DNA from: Rufibacter hautae
GTDB lineage: Bacteria; Bacteroidota; Bacteroidia; Cytophagales; Hymenobacteraceae
Direction: 5' to 3'
DNA length: 64,000 nt
Assembly (NCBI RefSeq): GCF_008271695.1
Contig: NZ_VKKY01000001.1
Location: 738,589-802,588, forward strand
Every line of letters starts with the position of its first letter. The stretch's first letter is position 1. Positions 17,522-24,093 of the stretch are shown piece by piece. Made by a program: the position numbers and the translations under genes. The notes beneath the pieces were generated by a model. That model saw only the letters and a list, made by a program, of their open reading frames with translations, did no database searches and had not been told where the DNA came from.

Positions 17522-18582
17522 GGAATGGTCCGTTTTTCTTGGCTGCTCTGCATGATGAGTTCCACCACTTTGATCACGTCCCGTGCCTGTTCTGGCTTTA
17601 CCGCGAGCGGCGCCTCTCCTTTGATGGCTTGGTAGACATTGTCATAGAAACTACGATAGTGGCCAAGTTCGCTTTCTACTCTGCCGGTGAAATGCAGACC
17701 TTGGAACTCGGTGTTCAGGTGGCCCCAGATGCTTTCGGGTTCTAAGCCCCAGGTAGAGGTAAGGTGGGGCAGCAATCCGTCGTTGAGGGCTTTTTCCTGC
17801 ACGTCCAGGCCGTACTTCAGGAAAGAACCCTGATCGCCGTGGAGGGTGTACCTGGGGCTCAGTTCCCTAACCAGCAGTCCTGCCGATAGAGTCACTTTCA
17901 GGTTTTCATAGAACAGCGTGGCCTCAAACTTATCCACCACCGGGCTGCTGGGCCGCTGGATTCTGACATCGGCGGAGATGGCCTGCGGAAGTCCGAACAG
18001 TACCAAAGCCTGGTCAATGAGGTGGGAACCCAGGTCGAAGACGATGCCCGAGCCCGGCGCCTCTTCCTCTTTCCAGGTATTGCCCTTCAGCGCCGGCCTG
18101 AATCTATCAAAGTGGGCTTTGTACTCTACCACCTTTCCCAACACGCCGCTGGCCAGCACTTTCTGCACGGTCTTGTAATCACTGTCCCACCGGCGGTTAT
18201 GGTAGACGGTAAGGATTCTGCCTTTCTGCCGGGCGAGTTGGATGAGTTCATCGGCTTCGGCGGAAGTGGGTGTGAACGGCTTTTCCACCACCACGTGCTT
18301 GCCCGCGTTTAGGGCCTGTTTTGCCAAAACATAATGCGAACTGTTGGGCGTAGCCACCACCACCAGGTCAATGGCCGGGTCATTCAAAATGTCTTCTGCC
18401 TGGCTCGTGATCTGCGCCTGCGGGTAGCGGCTGCGGGCAATCTGAATGTTTTCCTCGCGTGACTCGCGTATGCGCACCATTTCCAGCCCGTCCACCAGGT
18501 GGATGAACGGTCCGTGGAAAATGCGGCCGGCCATCCCGAAACCAATAAGCCCTACTTTGATGGTGTTCTGTGCTTCTGCCAT
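17509..18582 (-). CDS. Gfo/Idh/MocA family NAD(P)-dependent oxidoreductase
   Basis: The 357-residue cytoplasmic enzyme has an N-terminal Rossmann domain (KVGLIGFGMAGRIFHGP, then VVVATPNSSHY) and the family hallmark EKPF in KHVVVEKPFT, the lysine of which takes part in hydride transfer. The C-terminal alpha/beta domain carries GSGIVFDLGSHLIDQAL with the catalytic-type Asp/His pair. It resembles the YdgJ/YgjR-type group; the sugar substrate is unknown. ATG 18582 (MAEAQNTIKVG) is chosen because the -7 box at 18613-18606 lies downstream of the alternative start 18627. A palindrome-family copy is embedded at 18306-18332. Confidence 0.9.
   Translation of the reverse strand: MAEAQNTIKVGLIGFGMAGRIFHGPFIHLVDGLEMVRIRESREENIQIARSRYPQAQITSQAEDILNDPAIDLVVVATPNSSHYVLAKQALNAGKHVVVEKPFTPTSAEADELIQLARQKGRILTVYHNRRWDSDYKTVQKVLASGVLGKVVEYKAHFDRFRPALKGNTWKEEEAPGSGIVFDLGSHLIDQALVLFGLPQAISADVRIQRPSSPVVDKFEATLFYENLKVTLSAGLLVRELSPRYTLHGDQGSFLKYGLDVQEKALNDGLLPHLTSTWGLEPESIWGHLNTEFQGLHFTGRVESELGHYRSFYDNVYQAIKGEAPLAVKPEQARDVIKVVELIMQSSQEKRTIPFEA
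18306..18332. repeat. Intragenic copy of the dispersed palindrome
   Basis: gtttagggcctgttttgcc continuing aaaacat lies inside the Gfo/Idh/MocA gene and encodes part of YVLAKQALNAGKH. It matches the intergenic consensus although the residues are those expected for the family at this position. Confidence 0.45.
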
Positions 18583-18605
18583 GGAATGCTTTTCTGTTGT
18601 ATTGC

Positions 18606-18613
18606 TAAAGGTA
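18606..18613 (-). promoter_or_regulatory. -7 box TACCTTTA for the oxidoreductase gene
   Basis: It is a TAnnTTTA match on the minus strand, 23 bp before ATG 18582. Confidence 0.4.
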
Positions 18614-18945
18614 GTGTTCTCTCTCAAGTTGAGAGACCAGAATCCAGTCTAGTCATCTACCTCTTTTTAGAGTTCTTTCTGCTGAAAGGTATCAAAAGCT
18701 CCTCACTGATGTCAAAATTCCATAGGCTTAAGTCACGTATCCAGATCGATTTTTTATGCTGTCTATCTGATCAAGAAAACTCTTGCAAACTTAGCTTACT
18801 GATTGATTTACAGCGATAAATCTTCTGTATTGGGTAACTTTATGAAGGTACTGAGTTTGGGCTTAGGCTTGTGGTCCTGCGAACTTAAATAGTCTGGTTT
18901 CGTAAGATACTTTATCCAAAAAGCTGGAATGTAGATTTAAATTTC
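18614..18945. other. Intergenic region without a recognisable gene
   Basis: AT-rich DNA between the divergent oxidoreductase and cold-shock genes. The palindrome-like gtagatttaaatttctac at 18931-18948 overlaps the start of the cold-shock -7 box and could be an operator; otherwise nothing stands out. Confidence 0.4.
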
Positions 18946-18953
18946 TACATTTG
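18946..18953 (+). promoter_or_regulatory. -7 box TACATTTG for the cold-shock gene
   Basis: This is a perfect TAnnTTTG match 23 bp before ATG 18977, overlapped upstream by the palindrome-like sequence at 18931-18948. Confidence 0.5.
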
Positions 18954-18976
18954 TTTATTATAACATTATCACATTA

Positions 18977-19168
18977 ATGAAAAACGGTAAAGTAAAATTC
19001 TTTAATGATTCCAAAGGTTTTGGTTTCATCAAAGACGCAGACTCCAATGAGGAGTATTTCGTGCACGTGTCTAACCTGGTGGACGAAATCAGAGAAAATG
19101 ACGAAGTAACTTTTGAGCTGAAAGAAGGCCGCAAAGGTTTGAACGCTGTAAATGTGAAACTTGCTTAA
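18977..19168 (+). CDS. Cold-shock domain protein (CspA family)
   Basis: The 63-residue single OB-fold binds single-stranded RNA/DNA and acts as an RNA chaperone. RNP1 is KGFGFIK (residues 13-19) and RNP2 is YFVHVS (27-32). MKNGKVKFFND is the typical start. It is slightly shorter than E. coli CspA, as is usual for this phylum. It is monocistronic, with its own -7 box and terminator. Its A/T-rich upstream region fits a gene controlled at transcript level, but cold induction is not shown here. Confidence 0.95.
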   Translation: MKNGKVKFFNDSKGFGFIKDADSNEEYFVHVSNLVDEIRENDEVTFELKEGRKGLNAVNVKLA

Positions 19169-19191
19169 GTTTTAATATACATCAGTCCTCC

Positions 19192-19223
19192 AAAAGGGCC
19201 TCACCATACGTGAGGCCCTTTTT
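19192..19223 (+). terminator. Terminator of the cold-shock gene
   Basis: AAAAGGGCCTCAC pairs with GTGAGGCCCTTTT around CATAC, followed by T residues. Confidence 0.85.
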
Positions 19224-19280
19224 GCTTTTAGGCCTTCTCCCTTCCATAACCTCCTGCCTCAACAAAACTCTGCCGTTTAT

Positions 19281-19314
19281 TTCTGGTCTGTTTTACAGAA
19301 AACAGAACCAAAAC
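19281..19314. repeat. Dispersed palindrome
   Basis: The half sites ttctggtctgtttt and aaaacagaaccaaaac are close to symmetric, in the gap before the deacetylase gene. Confidence 0.6.
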
Positions 19315-19441
19315 AGGTATAGATTACCGCTAGATTGCCTAGATTACGATTGAAATATTCTGGGTGAGCCCGGCCATTTGGTTGAGATGGTTTCCTGGCA
19401 GCTTAGAGGTTTCCCTTTACAGACATTCCCTTTAAACACCT

Positions 19442-20344
19442 ATGCCTTTTTCTAAACCCGGAAGCCAGTTCTTCCTCACGATGGCCCTTAGCCTTAGTTT
19501 CTTCGCCTGCTCTGCCCCAGATAAAAAAACAGAGAATACCCCTGCGGCTTCGGCCACGCCCGTTGTTACCGCCGGTACCAAAACAGCACAAACCCCAGCT
19601 CCGTCTACCGATCCAACTGCTGCATCCACCGAGACTGAACCAGCCACTGCCGCTACCATCCTAGCCCGGCCGGAGGTGCCTATTCTGTGCTACCACCAGA
19701 TCCGCGAGTGGAACTCCCATGACGGTAAAGTAGGCAAAGACTACATCGTGAAGCCCAATGATTTCAAAGCGCAAATGAAAATGCTAGCCGATAGCGGCTA
19801 TCATACCATTTTGCCAGACCAACTGCAGGCGTACCTCACTAAAGGCACACCACTACCCAGCAAGCCTATTATGCTCACCTTTGATGACACCAAACTGGAC
19901 CAGTACACCGTGGCTAAACCAGAGCTGGACAAATACGGCTTCAAAGGGGTCTTCTTCATCATGACCGTGTCCATTGGTCGGCCCAACTACATGACCAAAG
20001 AGCAAATCAAGGAGCTCTCAGATGCCGGTCACGTGATTGGCTCCCACACCTACGACCACCACAACGTGAAGAAGTACGAGGACAAAGACTGGATTACTCA
20101 GATTGAGAAACCCACAAAGCAACTGGAAGCCATCACCGGTAAGCCCATCAAGTACTTCGCTTATCCGTTTGGGTTATGGCGGCCGGAAGCCATTCCAGAA
20201 CTGAAGAAACGCGGCTTTGACGCAGCGTATATTTTAGCTACCAAGCGTGATCAGCAGGACCCGCTTTACACCATCCGCCGCATCATCGCCAGCGGTTACT
20301 GGAGCACCAAAGGCCTGCACAACAGCATTGTGAGAAGTTTTTAA
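19442..20344 (+). CDS. Polysaccharide deacetylase (NodB domain) lipoprotein
   Basis: The 300-residue carbohydrate esterase family 4-type protein has a lipoprotein signal (lipobox FFAC, Cys23), then a Thr/Ala/Pro-rich linker (about 25-72) and the NodB domain. Motifs seen are ILCYHQIR, the metal-binding Asp pair in LTFDDTKLD (the Gly that usually follows TFDD is replaced by Thr), GSHTYDHHNV with the two metal-binding His residues, and YFAYPFG. It probably removes N-acetyl groups from an envelope or external polysaccharide. It is followed after 18 bp by a small secreted protein gene and likely shares its transcript. Confidence 0.88.
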   Translation: MPFSKPGSQFFLTMALSLSFFACSAPDKKTENTPAASATPVVTAGTKTAQTPAPSTDPTAASTETEPATAATILARPEVPILCYHQIREWNSHDGKVGKDYIVKPNDFKAQMKMLADSGYHTILPDQLQAYLTKGTPLPSKPIMLTFDDTKLDQYTVAKPELDKYGFKGVFFIMTVSIGRPNYMTKEQIKELSDAGHVIGSHTYDHHNVKKYEDKDWITQIEKPTKQLEAITGKPIKYFAYPFGLWRPEAIPELKKRGFDAAYILATKRDQQDPLYTIRRIIASGYWSTKGLHNSIVRSF

Positions 20345-20362
20345 AGGAAAATAAGTAAATAC

Positions 20363-20815
20363 ATGAAGAGCATAAAGTTGATTTCAGCACTTTTAGTCTT
20401 TCTGGTTCTAATCAGCAAAGACGCATTTGGCCAAAGCTCTTCTTCATTTTATTTATCCCAAGAGGAAAACCAGCAATGGCTAGCAACCCTTACTCTAAAA
20501 GATAAGGACGCGAAGCTAGGAATGATAGCAGATAGGCTTCTCTTAAACGACAGGGAATCTGACTCTCTTCAAAGACAGTGTTGTTATCCATTACTGATTG
20601 TTGAGGGAATACCCCTTGAAAATACAAACCTGCTCAGTGATTCTATTGGCGTTGTGTTGTCTAATTATCTGAATAAGGAGAACGTAAAAGATGTTGCTGT
20701 TTTTGACAAGGCAGCAGAGATGATTCTCTGCACACCATCCAATGGAATTATATTGCTTACTCTAAGGGACAAAAGAACAGCTAAACAGTTCAGAAGGTTA
20801 ATGGGATTGAAATAG
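20363..20815 (+). CDS. Small secreted protein resembling an isolated TonB-receptor plug domain
   Basis: The 150-residue product has a signal peptide (cut after DAFG, about residue 23). The second half, PLLIVEGIPLENTNLL ... VKDVAVFDKAAEMILCTP ... NGIILLTLRDKR, follows the layout of the SusC/TonB-receptor plug (PLIVVDGVPL, IEVLKDASA, NGVILITTKKG) without any beta-barrel. Base composition is clearly AT-richer than the flanking genes, and A/T-ending codons dominate, which suggests recent transfer. A pair of Cys at 73-74 is unusual. Function unknown; the plug resemblance is my reading of the motif order. Confidence 0.6.
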   Translation: MKSIKLISALLVFLVLISKDAFGQSSSSFYLSQEENQQWLATLTLKDKDAKLGMIADRLLLNDRESDSLQRQCCYPLLIVEGIPLENTNLLSDSIGVVLSNYLNKENVKDVAVFDKAAEMILCTPSNGIILLTLRDKRTAKQFRRLMGLK

Positions 20816-20870
20816 GCTTTATTCTAATGCGCCCGGACACGAGCTGCAAGCTCGCGCCGGCGAAAAGAAG

Positions 20871-20916
20871 AAAGCGAATCAGGTCTATTTTCATGAAAAT
20901 AGACCTGATTCGCTTT
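20871..20916. terminator. Perfect 46-nt palindrome between convergent genes
   Basis: aaagcgaatcaggtctattt continues into ttcatgaaaatagacctgat and closes with tcgcttt; every base of the 46 pairs with its mirror. The core GTCTATTTTC/GAAAATAGAC is a variant of the family core with both arms changed together. It lies between the plug-like gene and the convergent sulfhydrylase gene. Confidence 0.7.
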
Positions 20917-20946
20917 TGAATTGGTAAAAAGTCTTAGGCTATCCTT

Positions 20947-22116
20947 CTAGCACTTTTCCAGCGCCTGCAGAATATCGTTCAGGATATCATCGGCGTACTC
21001 CAGGCCTACGGAGATCCTGATCAAACCGGGAGTGATGCTCACGGCTTGGCGTTCTTCCTCGGTGAGTTTGGCGTGGGTGGTACTGGCCGGGTGCGAGGCG
21101 ATGCTGCGGGTGTCTCCCAGGTTAGCGGTGAGTGACATCAGTTGCAGGTTATCCAGGAACTTCCGGCCGCTCTCCAAGCCGCCCTTCAGCTCGAAACAAA
21201 ACAACCCACCGCCGTTTTTCATCTGCTTTTGGGCAATCTCATATTGCGGATGCGTGGGCAGAAACGGATACTTCACCCAGTTCAGTTGCGGATGGTTTTG
21301 CAGTTTGGTGGCAATAGAAAGAGCGTTAGCGGCATGACGTTCCATGCGTACATCCAGCGTCTCCAGGCTCTTGCTCAATACCCAGGCATTGAACGGCGAC
21401 AAAGCAGGTCCCGAGCTGCGGCAGAACAGGTAAATGTCTTTGATCAGCTCTTTCTTGCCTACTACCACCCCGCCTAAAACGCGGCCCTGGCCGTCAATCC
21501 ACTTAGTGGCGGAATGCACCACCAGATCGGCGCCGTACTGGATGGGTAATTGGTTCACCGGCGTAGCAAAGCAGTTGTCTACGTTGTAGATGAGGTTGTG
21601 CTTTTTGGTCAGCTGGCCGGCAAACTCCAGGTCAATGATGTCCAACCCCGGATTGGTGGGCGTCTCAATGTACAGCATCTTGGTGTTCGGCCGGATGGCT
21701 GCTTCCCACTCCTCGGGTTTGTCGGCAGACACGTAGCTGTACTCAATTCCGTACTTGGGCAGGAATTTGGTGATGACCGTATGCGTGCTCCCGAAAATGG
21801 AGTTACAGGCCAGCAAGTGGTCACCTGCCTTCAGCAAGGCCATAAACGAGGCGAACACAGCACTCATGCCCGAGGATGTCGCATACCCAGCCTCAGCGCC
21901 TTCCAGCGCCACCATCTTGTCTGTAAACTCCTGCACGCTGGGGTTGCTGAACCGGCTGTAGATGTTATCGTCGGTTTCATCGGCAAAGGCGGCCCGCATG
22001 TCCTCGGCATTGTCGAAGGCGAAACTGCTGGTCAGGAACATGGGCGTGGCATGCTCCATCTCATTCGTGCGCTCGGTCTGTATTCTGATGGCTTTGGTAA
22101 GCGGATGGTATTCCAT
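20947..22116 (-). CDS. Homocysteine-forming sulfhydrylase (MetZ/O-acetylhomoserine sulfhydrylase type)
   Basis: This PLP enzyme of 389 residues probably combines sulfide with an activated homoserine to make homocysteine. Seen are SSGMSAVFASF (phosphate binding, near 86-92), YNVDNCFATP with the ring-stacking Asp, and the Schiff-base Lys in VVHSATKWIDGQGRVLGG, a wording typical of O-succinyl/O-acetylhomoserine sulfhydrylases. metX lies 0.84 kb away on the other strand, and the sulfide-producing cys cluster follows, which supports an O-acetylhomoserine substrate. Start at ATG 22116 (MEYHPLTKAIR). I could not find a -7 box upstream. Confidence 0.88.
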   Translation of the reverse strand: MEYHPLTKAIRIQTERTNEMEHATPMFLTSSFAFDNAEDMRAAFADETDDNIYSRFSNPSVQEFTDKMVALEGAEAGYATSSGMSAVFASFMALLKAGDHLLACNSIFGSTHTVITKFLPKYGIEYSYVSADKPEEWEAAIRPNTKMLYIETPTNPGLDIIDLEFAGQLTKKHNLIYNVDNCFATPVNQLPIQYGADLVVHSATKWIDGQGRVLGGVVVGKKELIKDIYLFCRSSGPALSPFNAWVLSKSLETLDVRMERHAANALSIATKLQNHPQLNWVKYPFLPTHPQYEIAQKQMKNGGGLFCFELKGGLESGRKFLDNLQLMSLTANLGDTRSIASHPASTTHAKLTEEERQAVSITPGLIRISVGLEYADDILNDILQALEKC

Positions 22117-22198
22117 GAGTTAATGTGCTAATTTGTTAATGTGCTGATGTGCTATCTGGGTTAGCAGAAGATTAAAAGGGTTACCTACCCTTGGCGAA

Positions 22199-22241
22199 AG
22201 CACTCGTAGGACTTTAGAAGACTACGAGGTCTCTGCAACAG
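22199..22241. repeat. Half copy of the CTCGTAG...CTACGAG element
   Basis: cactcgtagga, a variable middle, then actacgaggtctctgcaaca. The ends match the arm of the large inverted repeat at 43286-43445. Confidence 0.6.
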
Positions 22242-22269
22242 GCGGTAATGCGGTTTTAAACGGCCTTCA

Positions 22270-22299
22270 ACCCACCCCTACCCCTCCGAGGAGGGGAAT
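22270..22299 (+). repeat. CCCACCCC element with palindrome CCCCTCCGAGGAGGGG, copy
   Basis: It reads acccacccctacccctccga then ggaggggaat. With an inverted copy at 22408-22436 it brackets about 108 bp that contain a split member of the CTGTTTT family. No gene is visible in 22132-22480. Confidence 0.75.
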
Positions 22300-22355
22300 A
22301 TCAGCAAATGTAATCTGATTGTAAAATGGGAGAGCGCAGTGAGCCAGGAGGACGT

Positions 22356-22395
22356 CTTTGTTTTCAGCATCTTTTCTGCAAGACAGGTCCAAAAC
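22356..22395. repeat. Disturbed copy of the dispersed palindrome
   Basis: ctttgttttcagcatctttt then ctgcaagacaggtccaaaac shows both half sites with extra bases between them. Confidence 0.4.
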
Positions 22396-22407
22396 AAATA
22401 AGCGGAA

Positions 22408-22436
22408 TTCCCCTCCTCGGAGGGGTAGGGGTGGGT
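22408..22436 (-). repeat. CCCACCCC element, inverted copy
   Basis: It reads ttcccctcctcggaggggta then ggggtgggt, the reverse complement of the copy at 22270. Confidence 0.75.
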
Positions 22437-22480
22437 CCACTTACCCAATTCAAGACTCAGAACTAAAGACTCAGAACTCG

Positions 22481-22903
22481 TTACGCAGTAACGCGCACTT
22501 CATAGGTAACCTGGGCACCGGCGCGGCGCAGGGTCTCGGCTACGGAGCAGTACTTCATGATGGAGAGTTCGCAGGCGCGCTCGGCTTTGCCTTGGTCAAT
22601 GGGGCCTTGCAGTTCAAACACCACATGCACGTTCGTCCACAGGGAGGGTTCTTTGCCTTTTTCGCGCTCGCCGGAGATATCCATCTTGAAGCCAGTTACT
22701 TCCTGCCGCTGTTTTTTCAGGATCATGGCTACATCAATTCCGGCGCATCCGCCCAGCGCCATCAATAACATCTGCATGGGGCGCACCCCGAAGTTCACGC
22801 CGCCGCTCTCGGGGCTGGTATCGGTGGTGATGACGTGGCCGTTTGCGTCCCTGGCCTCGAAGCCGTAGTCGCCGCCTACGCGGTTCATCTCAATCTTTAT
22901 CAT
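22481..22903 (-). CDS. OsmC family peroxiredoxin-like protein
   Basis: The 140-residue cytoplasmic protein is of the OsmC/Ohr fold, a dimeric thiol peroxidase. The two expected cysteines are present in LGGCAGIDVAMIL (near residue 54) and MKYCSVAETL (near 118). MQMLLMALGGC replaces the more common SPEELLAAALAGC but keeps the spacing. The preferred peroxide is unknown. It is divergent from metX with a 56-bp shared promoter region in which both -7 boxes lie. Confidence 0.9.
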   Translation of the reverse strand: MIKIEMNRVGGDYGFEARDANGHVITTDTSPESGGVNFGVRPMQMLLMALGGCAGIDVAMILKKQRQEVTGFKMDISGEREKGKEPSLWTNVHVVFELQGPIDQGKAERACELSIMKYCSVAETLRRAGAQVTYEVRVTA

Positions 22904-22947
22904 TTTTATTACGGTTTTACACCTGTAGCCCTTTACTTTGTATTAGT

Positions 22948-22955
22948 TAAAGGTA
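22948..22955 (-). promoter_or_regulatory. -7 box TACCTTTA for the OsmC gene, in a divergent promoter
   Basis: It is a minus-strand TAnnTTTA match. On the other strand TTACTTTG (22932-22939, one base from TAnnTTTG) is suitably placed for metX at 22960, so the two transcripts would start almost face to face. Confidence 0.35.
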
Positions 22956-22959
22956 CTAC

Positions 22960-24015
22960 ATGAATTATTTTCAATATAACCAACCTTTTGAATTAGAAGG
23001 AGGGCAGACACTTCCAGAAATCACAGTTGCGTACCACACCTTTGGTAAGCTGAACGCAAATAAAAGCAATGTGGTCTGGATTTGCCATGCGCTTACCGCT
23101 AATTCCAACGTGTTGGACTGGTGGGATGGTATCGTGGGGGAAAGTAAGGTCATTGACCCTGAACAACATTTCATTGTCTGCGCCAACATTCTGGGCTCCT
23201 GCTACGGCAGCACCGGCCCCTTGAGCCTCAATCCCGAGACCGGGGCACCCTATTACAACACCTTCCCGCAGGTCACCATCCGTGACATGGTCCGGGCCCA
23301 CATCCTGCTGCGCGAACACCTGGGCCTGGAGAAAATCCATATGCTGGGAGGCGGCAGCTGTGGTGGCTTCCAAGTTCTGGAATGGGCGCTAGCCGAGCCG
23401 GAGGTCGTTGATAACCTGTTCCTTTTGGCTACCGCCGCTGCTGAAAGCACCTGGAGCATAGGCATCCATACCACGCAGCGCCTCATGCTGGAAGCCGACG
23501 GTACCTGGGGAGAACCTAGCCCTACCGCGGGAAGTAAAGGCCTCAAAGCCGCTCGCGCCCTAGGCACACTCACTTACCGCAATTACCAGATCCTGGCCCA
23601 AAACCAAACCGACCCAGACCCTGAGAAACTGGACAATTACCGCGTGTCTTCGTATTTGAATTACCAGGGCGATAAGTTGGTGAACCGCTTCAATGCCTAC
23701 AGCTATTGGTTCCTGACCAAGGCTCTGGACAGCCACAATCTTTCCCGCGGACGCGGCGGCCGTTTAGAGCCTGTTTTAGCAGAAATACGCCAAAAAACGT
23801 TGATTATTGGCATCAGCAGTGATATCCTGTGCCCCGTGCAGGAGCAGCAGTTCCTGGCCCGGCACCTGCCCAACGCGTCGTATGTAGAGATTGACTCCAA
23901 CTACGGTCATGACGGCTTTATTATTGAAGGGCAAAAGATCTCCCAGCATTTCACGGCCTGGTACGCAGAGGTGCAGAAAGAAAACCAGGTTTCTGGTCCT
24001 ATTCTCTCTGTTTAG
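22960..24015 (+). CDS. metX: Homoserine O-acetyltransferase
   Basis: This alpha/beta-hydrolase of 351 residues transfers acetyl from acetyl-CoA to homoserine in methionine synthesis. The nucleophile is Ser133 in GGGSCGGFQVLEWAL (the usual Met after Ser is Cys here); the acid and base lie in IGISSDILCP and NYGHDGFI. The N-terminal FELEGGQTLPEITVAYHTFG and NVLGSCYGSTGP-like segment (ANILGSCYGSTGP) are typical. It cannot be separated with certainty from succinyl-specific relatives by eye. A copy of the dispersed palindrome is embedded at 23761-23799 and encodes GRLEPVLAEIRQK. Confidence 0.93.
   Translation: MNYFQYNQPFELEGGQTLPEITVAYHTFGKLNANKSNVVWICHALTANSNVLDWWDGIVGESKVIDPEQHFIVCANILGSCYGSTGPLSLNPETGAPYYNTFPQVTIRDMVRAHILLREHLGLEKIHMLGGGSCGGFQVLEWALAEPEVVDNLFLLATAAAESTWSIGIHTTQRLMLEADGTWGEPSPTAGSKGLKAARALGTLTYRNYQILAQNQTDPDPEKLDNYRVSSYLNYQGDKLVNRFNAYSYWFLTKALDSHNLSRGRGGRLEPVLAEIRQKTLIIGISSDILCPVQEQQFLARHLPNASYVEIDSNYGHDGFIIEGQKISQHFTAWYAEVQKENQVSGPILSV
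23761..23799. repeat. Intragenic palindrome copy in metX
   Basis: cgtttagagcctgttttagc, then agaaatacgccaaaaaacg, keeps the left half site of the family almost intact inside the coding frame. Confidence 0.35.
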
Positions 24016-24030
24016 ATTCCGTATGGACTA

Positions 24031-24078
24031 AAAAGCGTTTGGGGGCTGTTTTCGTGAAAACAGCCCCCAAACGCTTTT
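24031..24078. terminator. Perfect 48-nt hairpin between convergent genes
   Basis: The 23-nt arms at 24031-24053 and 24056-24078 pair completely around GT. The outer part is aaaagcgtttgggggctg; the inner part is the CTGTTTTC/GAAAACAG core. It lies between metX and the convergent cysG/TauE gene and should end both. Confidence 0.85.
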
Positions 24079-24093
24079 ATAGTTTTATTTCTT

